Shown: in pieces, positions 10,734 through 19,529 of the stretch
How the letters are laid out: every line of letters starts with the position of its first letter
Numbering within the stretch: the stretch's first letter is position 1
NCBI GenBank assembly: GCA_032718475.1
Contig: JAUCBJ010000459.1
Span: forward strand, 1 to 25,000
DNA: 25,000 nucleotides
Direction of reading: 5' to 3'
Source: Nemertoderma westbladi
Lineage: Eukaryota > Xenacoelomorpha > Nemertodermatida > Nemertodermatidae
Program-made: the position numbers and the translations under genes
Notes under the pieces: model-generated
The model's database searches: none
What the model was told of the DNA's origin: nothing
What the model saw: only the letters and a program-made list of their open reading frames with translations

Positions 10734-13700
10734 CTATTGGGACATTGGGATCTCGGCTTGCAAATTATCTTGAATTAACTCTTGGCATTTAACCATTGTT
10801 AGTTCAAAACGCTTTGCATTTCCTTCTGCATCAACATAAAACTCAGCATTATATTGACGCACAATCTCAACACCCATAGCATACACCTGGTCTCGTCCTT
10901 TGGTCATATCCCCACCTGCAGGTCCAGTCTCTGCCATATGATGCCACCTAGTCTCAAATCCCTTACGGTTGTCTGTATTGAGTTTACTCTTGGCGTCACC
11001 AGGAAACCCATATATGAAAGCATACAGAGACCAAGGATGTAAAACAGGATTCTTTGTAAACTCCGAACCTGTTTTATTTTGGTGACTCTGAAGTCTCATT
11101 TTCAGGTTCTCAGTTTGACCAGTGTAATTCACATTAGGCAACCGAATGCTGATAAGCATATACACAAATCCAATTTGTGCACCAGGGATTTCCCTAAAGA
11201 AGGGTCGGAAGGGGTGATATTCAAGCATGAGAGGTACCTGAGGGGGCCCAATAAGAATATTAAGACGTCGTAATAACTGGTCTATATAATCTTGATTGGG
11301 CGACTTCATGCTAAGCAAGATGCGGATACAATTAAAGGCTTCATCCATCTTACCAACAAATGTAAATGTGTTGAGATACCGTACCCTCGATATTAAGGTT
11401 GTTATCTGGGTTTTTAACCATAGCCTATACTTACTCTTGGCATCAGAGGAGATCTGTGTTGCTAAGCTTGGGGCATCTTGTCCTTGTATACCATGGACAG
11501 TACCTGCCCCAAAGTAGCGCACCGGAAACTGCACCCGTCTGCCGAGAAGATTGCTACCAAAACCAGTAGAAGAGGGAGCACAAGGCCGTTGCTTAACTTT
11601 AGCCACAGGCCAGGTACTCTCAACCTCTTCAATTTGACGACAACCTTTTGGAACAACAGCCAATTCCAAGAAATCATCACAATCAGCTGGTACTGCTTTA
11701 ACAACAGACAATTGACCATTGGAAAATTGAGGTTGTCCAGAAAGCTGATTGTATGTGAACCTAAGGATCTGGTTTAGAAATAAAACCAACTCCATTGGTT
11801 CCCGACAAGATCTCGTGATTGAACTGATAATGCTGGGAGTGTTTGTAGGCTTCCATGAAGTAGTATTAGATGCAGTAGAACTAACCTCATCATGGCCGCT
11901 TATTACAACTGTCCCAGGCTCATTCCTATGGAGGTTTAGGTATTTCTGTAGTACCTCTTGCTCTGCAGCTCTAGTGCCAACAACCTTCAAGACATCATCA
12001 GGGACATCATCCCAACTATCAACAAAGTTACACCGCCGCTTCAATATAGCAATCACTTCATCAATAAGGTTTGGACTTGGGTTGGATCTTCGCATAATAT
12101 TAATGACATATTGCAATTCTTGGTCATTAGCACTGCGAACGTAATGCCTTGCCACACAAACAGTGAATGTTGTTAAAAAATGTGTGCTAAGCCATACAAC
12201 CCTACCATCCACAGGTTCTAATTGTAGATGATCTCCACACCCAATGAAGAGTTTGCCACCGAAGGGTCTCTGTGTGTTACAGATTCGGCGTAATACCAAG
12301 TCAATAGCTGCAAGATACTCACATGAGAGCATTCCACATTCCTCAAAGAAGATAACATTCAATCTTTGGAGATATGCGAGTTTGGATGGATTCTTTGCCA
12401 GGGATAATAAGCAATCCTGGGCTAAACAAGTGCTAGTTAATGAGCGTGAACCTCTACCAACACTGAATGGCATCAGTAGATGTAGATGTACACCACCAAG
12501 CAACCTAGCTCTCTCACTGGTAATAGCAGTTAGCTGCACATTTAAACCACGCGAGAGGCTATATGCCAGTCCCATTAGCATAACATGAGTCTTGCCAACA
12601 CCAGGTGCGCCAACCAACCAAGGGGATTTAACAAATGTTGATGATGGATGACAATAAGCATCAACAGCATTCACCAATACTTGTAGCATATTCTTTTGCT
12701 CAGCAATAGATTCCCCAGTTTGGCCACTAGCCACATCCAGTAAAGGTTGCCACTCTAGAGGATGAGCCCGTGTAGCACGTGCTAAATCAGCCATATCTGG
12801 CAAAATCAATCCCTCCTGCCCGTATAAAGCCTCTATAAGATTGTCATGGCTGATCTCCTCTAACCTTTCTACTTCTTTCGTACCTTGCACACGAATACTA
12901 TCCTCATAAAATAGAGGAATAGCCTCATATAACAAGCCATCACCAGCAAAGAATTGCCGAATACCAGTGATTGAAAGATGTAGATAACGTTGGAATTGTG
13001 CACTACCAATAGATTGATAATGCAAGTCTCTCATGACATAGGATTTCAATAAGTCAGTGACTTCACATTCTGGCACAATAACATCATCAGATATTAGACT
13101 TGCCTTCTTGAAAGTTGTACGAATATCCTGAACATCTAATAAATCTAGTTCAGTCTCGAAACTTCCAAGGGAATAGGCAAGGTGAAACAAGAAACGTCCC
13201 ATTTGCAATGGGCTAACACTTGAGAACACAACTATGGCAGGTTTCTTATGTTTCTCGAGCGAACTCACAAAGATCTTATGAAGTTGTCCTCTGGATATAG
13301 GTAAGAATACCTCATCCAATAACTGTCTAGCGATAACATTACCAGTTGTAGCCTTTCTTGTTAGAAATTCTACAGCTAACGGAATGCCAGAAGGTCGTAG
13401 CTTCCATAGATGGTTATTACCATCTATCCAATAGCACTTCTTCAGATCCAAATCAATATGATAATTCTTGGCATTTCCTACAACACAAAAGCATTCGTAG
13501 AATATGTCAAGCTTATCAAAGATTCGAAGCTCAGGAGCTCTTACACTGAAAGAAGTTAAACCATCAGCAATATAATCACTCTTACCCATCTCATTGACAG
13601 TAAGAATTTGATTATTTGTGAAGTTACGCCATTCTGGTAAACCTGGCATCATTAATCGCGTTTGAACAGCTTCAAGGACTCCTAAATGAACATCTCTTGT

Positions 13701-15338
13701 TTGTTGTTTCACAATGCCATGCCGGTACTCAGGACTCAGAGTGGAAACATGGACAAAGTCCACATTTGATCTGATGTATGGGAAGCCCAGAAGATTATGA
13801 AGAATCTCTGGATATCCCATCTCCCGAGCTCTGATGCCACTCTTATTGCTATCCTTCATATCTGCCTGCTTCTTGAGATAATTAACCCCAGATATCTTTA
13901 TCCCCTCTTGTTCAGTATGGGTGACCTTCACTGAGGTCATATTCTTTTGTCCGTCAATTTTAACTGCTCGCCGTTCTTCAGGACCCCCCAAGTACTTGGC
14001 ACAATACGAAGTGCAAAACTTTGTATCACAAGCCTGTACATTGGTGGATGATCTCATAGCAACCCAATACCTAGGTATCGTCGGTACCGCAAACTCATGA
14101 CCACTAGCAGAATAAGTATGGCGACCTCCAATAAGATTTCTATGTGCCAATCGATTACCCTGATCATCTAATCTAAGAGACCCATCATCATTTCTTTGAA
14201 GAAGGTCTATAGATTCCAGATCATTGAGGGCATCATCGCTGTACATGTCAGTCTTAGGTTTAAAGCCATTATCCCAACTATCAACGTGACGAGGCATTCG
14301 GCAAAACGTATTTCCAGACTCGTCAATACGTTTATGGCACCGACTGCCAGCTCGTTCGCAGTTATGCGTTTGCAGGTGCTTTAGGTTGAACAGCTGAGAC
14401 CATTCGTCATCCTCAATGATTCCTTGCTCAACCAATTGAGGACGATCTGTCCCAAAGAAAGGAGATAACAAGTCAGTGGTTCGACAGCAAATCCTATCGC
14501 GTGTCTCCTCTACAGACTCTGGGTGGAGGGTTATTCCACCATGGATATGTAGCATATTTGCTACAGGGGATCCCTGGTCTTGAGCCTCCATTCGTGTCCA
14601 TATATACTTCACATCACCAAAGGGTTTATCGATACCTCGCTCAATCCAATGGTGAAGGTGATCCGCGAAACGATTCCAACAGCGTGTGAATAAGGCAGTG
14701 TACTTCTCCATAGCTAACGCCAGCTTCCTGCCTTCCAGATGCTCATAGAGCTTCCGAACTGCATCATAAACTGGTGAAACCCCTGGAGTATGCGCATTAT
14801 TACAGGTGGCTGTGAAAAAATAATTCCAGTAACCATACCGCAAAAGTGCACAAAGCTCCCTCACACGACGCCGTGATTCCATTTCGTCGAAACGTAAAAT
14901 GGTATCTGAAGCACCAGATTGAAGCCTTTCCTCCCCCTCACAGACTTGTTCAAATCCCTTACGGAGTACAAGCTGAGCAGAAGTATGGTTCAATACTGAG
15001 TTCATGTACACATCAAACCAGTAATGAAGATAGGCTGGATCCTTTGATGAAAACAGCCGCTCATCATATGTCCTGATATGCATATGTTCCCGTAGGGATG
15101 CTATACCATAATTATGAGCATTGAATGGAAGGCCATACAAGAATGATGGAATAGCACCAACGACGCTTCCATTAGCCTTCATGTACCAGAAGTTTCTTGG
15201 AAACAGTAATCCTTCAATGTACATAAGGGGCAAATGGATGCCAGGTGAACGGGAGGCAATATGGTACAGCACCTTATTTACATAGGCAGCTACCTTTACC
15301 CCCATAACCACGAGTACGTTTAAGTATCTGAAGGCCAT
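10734..15338 (-). CDS. Helitron Rep/PIF1-like helicase with C-terminal SLX1-like GIY-YIG nuclease (3' part of broken frame)
   Basis: Rolling-circle transposase segment of 1534 residues. Residues 94-270 match the Helitron N-terminal region. The Rep nuclease shows an HUH motif (H264-I-H266, DNA 14541-14549), a Cys/His cluster (about 327-347) and the two-tyrosine motif Y445-x3-Y449. A PIF1-type SF1B helicase spans about 880-1330: Walker A GAPGVGKT (910-917), Walker B ending E999-E1000, motif III GDHLQL (1035-1040), motif V TVHGIQGQ (1280-1287), motif VI SRVR (1317-1320). All key residues look intact. Residues 1388-1470 form a GIY-YIG domain: GFVY (1390-1393), YTG (1405-1407), R1415, H1419, W1436, GFP (1444-1446) and E1462. 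The order W, GFP, then Glu resembles SLX1, but SLX1's zinc module is missing. The ATG at 15338 is probably not the true start: the frame continues the upstream one after a one-base shift in the G5 run (C5 on +, 15299-15303). It overlaps the upstream frame by 65 bp. Helitron identity is secure; the nuclease call is by motif. Confidence 0.93.
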   Translation of the reverse strand: MAFRYLNVLVVMGVKVAAYVNKVLYHIASRSPGIHLPLMYIEGLLFPRNFWYMKANGSVVGAIPSFLYGLPFNAHNYGIASLREHMHIRTYDERLFSSKDPAYLHYWFDVYMNSVLNHTSAQLVLRKGFEQVCEGEERLQSGASDTILRFDEMESRRRVRELCALLRYGYWNYFFTATCNNAHTPGVSPVYDAVRKLYEHLEGRKLALAMEKYTALFTRCWNRFADHLHHWIERGIDKPFGDVKYIWTRMEAQDQGSPVANMLHIHGGITLHPESVEETRDRICCRTTDLLSPFFGTDRPQLVEQGIIEDDEWSQLFNLKHLQTHNCERAGSRCHKRIDESGNTFCRMPRHVDSWDNGFKPKTDMYSDDALNDLESIDLLQRNDDGSLRLDDQGNRLAHRNLIGGRHTYSASGHEFAVPTIPRYWVAMRSSTNVQACDTKFCTSYCAKYLGGPEERRAVKIDGQKNMTSVKVTHTEQEGIKISGVNYLKKQADMKDSNKSGIRAREMGYPEILHNLLGFPYIRSNVDFVHVSTLSPEYRHGIVKQQTRDVHLGVLEAVQTRLMMPGLPEWRNFTNNQILTVNEMGKSDYIADGLTSFSVRAPELRIFDKLDIFYECFCVVGNAKNYHIDLDLKKCYWIDGNNHLWKLRPSGIPLAVEFLTRKATTGNVIARQLLDEVFLPISRGQLHKIFVSSLEKHKKPAIVVFSSVSPLQMGRFLFHLAYSLGSFETELDLLDVQDIRTTFKKASLISDDVIVPECEVTDLLKSYVMRDLHYQSIGSAQFQRYLHLSITGIRQFFAGDGLLYEAIPLFYEDSIRVQGTKEVERLEEISHDNLIEALYGQEGLILPDMADLARATRAHPLEWQPLLDVASGQTGESIAEQKNMLQVLVNAVDAYCHPSSTFVKSPWLVGAPGVGKTHVMLMGLAYSLSRGLNVQLTAITSERARLLGGVHLHLLMPFSVGRGSRSLTSTCLAQDCLLSLAKNPSKLAYLQRLNVIFFEECGMLSCEYLAAIDLVLRRICNTQRPFGGKLFIGCGDHLQLEPVDGRVVWLSTHFLTTFTVCVARHYVRSANDQELQYVINIMRRSNPSPNLIDEVIAILKRRCNFVDSWDDVPDDVLKVVGTRAAEQEVLQKYLNLHRNEPGTVVISGHDEVSSTASNTTSWKPTNTPSIISSITRSCREPMELVLFLNQILRFTYNQLSGQPQFSNGQLSVVKAVPADCDDFLELAVVPKGCRQIEEVESTWPVAKVKQRPCAPSSTGFGSNLLGRRVQFPVRYFGAGTVHGIQGQDAPSLATQISSDAKSKYRLWLKTQITTLISRVRYLNTFTFVGKMDEAFNCIRILLSMKSPNQDYIDQLLRRLNILIGPPQVPLMLEYHPFRPFFREIPGAQIGFVYMLISIRLPNVNYTGQTENLKMRLQSHQNKTGSEFTKNPVLHPWSLYAFIYGFPGDAKSKLNTDNRKGFETRWHHMAETGPAGGDMTKGRDQVYAMGVEIVRQYNAEFYVDAEGNAKRFELTMVKCQELIQDNLQAEIPMSQ

Positions 15339-18144
15339 TCTGACTGTTCAAAAGACAATGAGCAGATACCCTTCCAACATCATAAATAGGAATAGTGGCA
15401 CCAGTTGCCAATCCTACTAATGGATACTCATCGTCATCGTAGTCACCATCGTTTATCCCCACCACATAGTCTTCCATAGGAATAGCAGAATCATCAGTTT
15501 GAAAATCACCACCAAAAATTCTGCTTGCCCTATCTAGAGGATCCTCCACTTCCTCATCATCTGAGTCATCATCAGGACGGCGCTGATCGCCACCTACTTG
15601 TAGACCTCTCGAGTGTTGAATTTGAACATTCCCCTGGTCATTGCAAGGACCAATAAGTATCTCAATCTCAGGTTGAACAATCACATCCTTCCAGTGACTA
15701 AGACACAAACCAACCTCACACTGATTTGCAGGAAACCCATAAGGGCACCGCCAGCGGATATTCTTACTCACACTAGTACCAGAGTGCGACTTAACACATA
15801 ATCCATTATCCTCCCTAAAGTTTTCTCTACGGAGTAATGTTTTATGCTGGGAACACTTAACTTTACTTTGATCAGCGAAATTTGCAAGGAACAGATCGCG
15901 CTGTATTTCAGTAAGATTATAGCAGCCCTTCTTTACATAGATGTAAAGTTGCGCCTTCTTAATGGCACCCTCAGGATCATCTACCATAGGTGGCATCAGC
16001 TTATTTCCCTCATGTAAGAAGTGCTGGAATGAATGATCATCACTCCATCGAAAGATTCCTGACAACTTATCAAAGCTAACCGTCAAAGCAGCATGAAGGT
16101 AATAGCCACGTAACTGCAAAGGAAATGGTTCCCCTCTGCCAGTATTATGTGGCTTGCTAAGGACATAAATGTCATCATTGATTATGTCATCAATACTATT
16201 AACCTCGATACAACCCGGAATAAGTTCTTCCAGCATTAGAGCTACTTGGCTGTCAACAGTTTGACGATGTAAACCAAGATCAATGTCCTCCTCTAATCGC
16301 TCAAGAACATGATAGGCATACATACGTCGCTGCTGTGCTGTGCAATACGTAGCATACACACCAAACTTCAGATACTTAAGAAGTGCCTTTTGGGCATCAC
16401 TCTTAACTTCCAAAGACTGGAGGATACTATGCATCACTCGGCAATGCATCACTGAAAATGATAGCATCTGTAGTCTAAGGCCGGTAGAGAAACCTGTCTC
16501 ATTGTAAATACACCATGACCTTCTGCCGATAGCATTACAAGGTTGCATGATTGGCATTTCATCGAGACAGATATCCTTGAAAGAAAATCGACCTTCTTCG
16601 TTTTCTTCCGTTCCCTTATTCATAATTCTTTCATGAAGCCTGTAGCAATCATACACATCCATGTATGTAGCTCCTTCCAAGGCTTCCTGAATGAAGTGTT
16701 GTTCCGGTGGTTTATAATACCCAGTGACATGTTCAATATATCCAGGATCAAGATGGCGATGTCGTCCCTGTCGCATGAACTCTTTCACATCAGGGCGACA
16801 TTCTAATGTGAGAGATTCAGCGTGGTACAACTTGCCATCTCTGCGGGCTTCTTCAGGGAAATATTGGTGTACAGGATCAAGCTCGATATAGCACGATGAC
16901 AACCCATTAGAATTTCCTTCAGCCCTTACAGTATGGAAACTGTTAGAATAAACACCATCACGTGGGCCACGCACTATATGAGGAGTTAAAGTGGCCATGG
17001 CAAACATGTCTGGGTGAATAATCGGGTCATCAGGAGATACAGGGTTGTTTGGGAGGTGGAAGATAAACTTGTTAGTTGACTTGTGCTTCTTGCATATCAA
17101 GATACCCAAGCCTTTACAAGTTACAATCGTACCACCCATCGCTTCCCAATCGAGTTCCTTGAATGTATATGGCCAATCACTCCTGAAGGACCGTGCTTGA
17201 TCTGGCTTAGCATTAAATACCTGTTTAATTGGGAAACGGCTCGCCAAGAAATGATGGAATGGAATGGGTCGGCATGCTTCCATATACTGGATACATCCCA
17301 TACCACATACAACACTAGGAAAGCAACCATTGTTCATCAAACTAGTAAACTTCCCTAAGTCGATTTCCTCCATCACTTCATGGTACTCTCTAAGATCCTT
17401 GGTAAAGTCCTTGAGAACAGTCTTCGTAGGACGAAGATCAAATTCATCAATGACAAACCTCCAGCTGTCCCTTAACTCTTCCGGCAGTAAATCAAGTAAG
17501 TTGATCGGATTACCCAAACCAGCAACCCTATTTACTAGACCTGAATATATAAAGGATGGCCAGCCACTGGCCCAAACACCATGAGAACCCCTTCCTGCCA
17601 AATAGATGGAGCACTCCTTACAGAGCACATACTCCTCCTTATTGGCACGGAGGAGCGAACCATATTCCCGATTAACTGCTTTCCTACTCATGCGTAACTC
17701 TAATGGATGTTCTGGAGTTTTAATGCGCCTGCAATTCACACAAACCTCCTCATTCTCGAGAATGACCACATTATCACATTGATAATCACCATCAACTTCC
17801 ATTGCAACTTCGCCATCATTGTCTTCAACAACCACATCCACCTCTTCAACCATATCCTCATCACTTTCCTCACTCAGGTCAATATCGGGAAGATTCAAAT
17901 GATCAATACGGATTGAGTCATATCGAAGGGCCTCCTCATCCTCTTCAAATGAAGACCAATCCATTCTATCATCAGATTCCCCAAATTCTCCTGCTTGGGG
18001 TTGGGATGTAGATGGTTGAGGTGGAGGTGGTTGCTGTTGTTCAACATGAGGTGATGTTGATGCAGTGGTTGTAGACAGTTGTGGGTGAGGAAGTGGTATT
18101 GCACTTGCACTCGAGAAGTTGGTTCCACCCGGGTAACTCCACAT
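15274..18144 (-). CDS. Helitron N-terminal region: acidic linker, zinc ribbon, Helentron-type N domain (middle part of broken frame)
   Basis: 956-residue frame feeding into the Rep/helicase frame. Residues 20-60 are Ser/Thr/Pro/Gln-rich; 60-120 are strongly acidic, a likely disordered linker. C135-x2-C138 and C175-x2-C178 form a probable zinc ribbon, followed by WASGWPSF (191-198) and a Trp-Arg element (SWRF, 227-230), as in animal Helentron proteins. The rest is long and globular without motifs I can assign. Near its C-terminus are a second Cys/His cluster (from CSQH to CLSHW), another acidic stretch and the HCLLN string that normally sits shortly before the VPL-type patch continued in the downstream frame. 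The ATG at 18144 is preceded in frame by TAG at 18157-18159, so this could be an independent start. It more likely continues the OTU frame after a one-base shift (minus strand, between 18156 and about 18100). I infer one polyprotein split in three, not three genes. Confidence 0.85.
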   Translation of the reverse strand: MWSYPGGTNFSSASAIPLPHPQLSTTTASTSPHVEQQQPPPPQPSTSQPQAGEFGESDDRMDWSSFEEDEEALRYDSIRIDHLNLPDIDLSEESDEDMVEEVDVVVEDNDGEVAMEVDGDYQCDNVVILENEEVCVNCRRIKTPEHPLELRMSRKAVNREYGSLLRANKEEYVLCKECSIYLAGRGSHGVWASGWPSFIYSGLVNRVAGLGNPINLLDLLPEELRDSWRFVIDEFDLRPTKTVLKDFTKDLREYHEVMEEIDLGKFTSLMNNGCFPSVVCGMGCIQYMEACRPIPFHHFLASRFPIKQVFNAKPDQARSFRSDWPYTFKELDWEAMGGTIVTCKGLGILICKKHKSTNKFIFHLPNNPVSPDDPIIHPDMFAMATLTPHIVRGPRDGVYSNSFHTVRAEGNSNGLSSCYIELDPVHQYFPEEARRDGKLYHAESLTLECRPDVKEFMRQGRHRHLDPGYIEHVTGYYKPPEQHFIQEALEGATYMDVYDCYRLHERIMNKGTEENEEGRFSFKDICLDEMPIMQPCNAIGRRSWCIYNETGFSTGLRLQMLSFSVMHCRVMHSILQSLEVKSDAQKALLKYLKFGVYATYCTAQQRRMYAYHVLERLEEDIDLGLHRQTVDSQVALMLEELIPGCIEVNSIDDIINDDIYVLSKPHNTGRGEPFPLQLRGYYLHAALTVSFDKLSGIFRWSDDHSFQHFLHEGNKLMPPMVDDPEGAIKKAQLYIYVKKGCYNLTEIQRDLFLANFADQSKVKCSQHKTLLRRENFREDNGLCVKSHSGTSVSKNIRWRCPYGFPANQCEVGLCLSHWKDVIVQPEIEILIGPCNDQGNVQIQHSRGLQVGGDQRRPDDDSDDEEVEDPLDRASRIFGGDFQTDDSAIPMEDYVVGINDGDYDDDEYPLVGLATGATIPIYDVGRVSAHCLLNSQNGLQILKRTRGYGGKGSCLCK

Positions 18145-18782
18145 AATGGCAATGGTCTAAAAGCATAATAATGCGCGCCAACATAATCATGGCCAATCAG
18201 GACATTGGGCATTTCTGGCACCCCAACTTGTTCCATATGATTGCCAAACTCAGTAGTCAATACCACGAATAAACGTGAGTAAATTCTACCGAGGGCTTCA
18301 AGGACAATGGAGTTACCAAAAACCACGTCATGAGATTGGTTTGTTAGCTGTGCGACAAATTCCGCAAAAGGCAGTTCATATGGCCCAGGAGCATACTTAT
18401 CAGAAAATTCTTGAGAATGCTCCCGGAGATAGTCCCGCACTTTCTTTCTCATCAACAGAGGGGAATCAGTAATTCCTTGTGATGAGATACGGAATGCATT
18501 AAACATGCAATTTCCATCGCCACGTACCCACACCAATTCCATATTGCGCTTTTCAGCCTCAACACGGAACCAAGCTGCTGCATTCGTCTGAATAGCCATT
18601 GATGAAACCCTCTGCGAGGATGAGCTTCTGGGCGTATCAGATGATGCAGTGGGTTGTGGTGCACCTCCAGTGGCTGGTACTGCAGATGACCTTGCAGTAT
18701 CATAACCAGTAAACCGAGGTCCAGAAACTACCGGTCTAATCCAGGGGGGTCTAATTGAACCTTGAAGGTTCAATCCTGTTGG
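17895..18782 (-). CDS. OTU-family cysteine protease domain of the Helitron (5' part of broken frame)
   Basis: The open frame runs from a probable splice acceptor at 18783/18784 and has no ATG near its start; the first possible alternative initiation codon is TTG at 18773. Numbering from there, residues 1-60 are Pro/Ser-rich. The OTU domain spans about 75-206: the catalytic Asp-Cys loop GDGNCMF (D86, C89) and the catalytic histidine in HYYAF (H201, codon at 18171-18173) are both present, so the protease looks intact. OTU domains remove ubiquitin and are a known component of Helentron/Helitron2 proteins; the substrate is unknown. Only the part down to about 18130 is meaningful. Past that point the frame turns His/Leu/Asn-rich while the overlapping frame carries the expected acidic linker, which places the frameshift here. 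Confidence 0.88.
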   Translation of the reverse strand, partial: PTGLNLQGSIRPPWIRPVVSGPRFTGYDTARSSAVPATGGAPQPTASSDTPRSSSSQRVSSMAIQTNAAAWFRVEAEKRNMELVWVRGDGNCMFNAFRISSQGITDSPLLMRKKVRDYLREHSQEFSDKYAPGPYELPFAEFVAQLTNQSHDVVFGNSIVLEALGRIYSRLFVVLTTEFGNHMEQVGVPEMPNVLIGHDYVGAHYYAFRPLPLCGVTRVEPTSRVQVQYHFLTHNCLQPLHQHHLMLNNSNHLHLNHLHPNPKQENLGNLMIEWIGLHLKRMRRPFDMTQSVLII

Positions 18783-19136
18783 CTAAAATAAAAAAAATTC
18801 CATATATAATGAAGTACAATATTTTACAATAATTTAAATCTATGTACAAATCTGACTTTAATTTAAAACTATAAACTAATTAATCAACATACTAGGTATG
18901 CAACAATATGACAAAGTCAATAGACAAAAGTAAAAAGGTAAAATTCAAAAGACAAAAGTCAATGGAACAAAAGTCCAAATACAAAATACATAAAATTATC
19001 TTATAATATAATAATTTCCAGATCCCCTTATATTTTATTACTCAATCTATAAAAATGTTTTAGAAAAAATAATATTCTATGTACATACTAGGCCTCATAC
19101 CGAACTTATGATATTGATATAATGGATTTAACTTAC
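18783..19136 (-). other. Probable intron of the Helitron gene (354 bp)
   Basis: On the minus strand the sequence begins AGA|GTAAGT at 19136, a strong donor, and ends with a T-rich tract and TTTTAG at 18783. Both flanking exon frames are in phase 0, and a stop codon follows the donor immediately in frame, so reading through is impossible. An alternative donor GTAAGA lies six bases upstream (19142). The interior is AT-rich and includes an AAAAGAC/AAAAGTC repeat at about 18910-18975. Confidence 0.6.
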
Positions 19137-19379
19137 TCTTACAGGAAAGCCCCCTCGATTTATACCACGTAGACCACTGGTGACATTTCGTGGAATGGTG
19201 TAACGGTGGGGTATAAACCGAGGGGGTGATCCCAAGGTTGGGTTTTCCACGGGGGGAGAAATGTTGCTTGAAGTCTCAGCACCGGAAGGGGGTGAGACGC
19301 TGGGGGGTGTGTTGGCTTCCCCATCTGTTGTTTCCATGGGTTCATCTGAAGCAGCACTGGTGGAACCCTCAACTCTCTC
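19137..19379 (-). CDS. Probable 5' exon of the Helitron gene: Pro/Ser-rich leader
   Basis: 81 codons, open on the minus strand and ending exactly at a GTAAGT donor in phase 0. The residues are low complexity (Ser, Pro, Thr, Glu), closing with a basic stretch containing PHRYTIPRN and GLRGINRGGFP. Its composition blends with the Pro/Arg-rich start of the OTU exon. An ATG at 19335-19337 could be the start. Alternatively the exon could begin at the acceptor TACATAG (19380-19386), with the true start further upstream; I find no such exon in the minisatellite that follows. No function can be assigned to this leader. Confidence 0.5.
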
Positions 19380-19529
19380 CTATGTACAATATTTACCAAT
19401 AATACCAATAATTTACCAATAATATTAACCAATAATATTCACCAATAATTACGTGGGACTTTATTTACTTAAATAATTACATACGACTTGATTCACCAAA
19501 ATAGTTATGTGAGACTTGATTCACTGTAC
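19380..19529. other. Short AT-rich spacer with ACCAATAAT repeats
   Basis: About five degenerate copies of an ACCAATAAT-like 11-14 bp unit occupy 19394-19450. Then come two variants of a block with GACTTGATTCAC, an early and diverged relative of the repeat that follows. No gene seen. Confidence 0.55.

Noticed and set aside
11749-12144. Plus-strand frames of 60-130 codons opposite the Helitron genes (for example 11749-12144, 12244-12588, 17264-17584)
   Set aside because: Antisense shadows of the long minus-strand frame with intact motifs; no independent domain.
18452-18703. Minus-strand frame of 83 codons inside the OTU exon
   Set aside because: An alternative frame of a region where the OTU catalytic motifs clearly define the coding frame.
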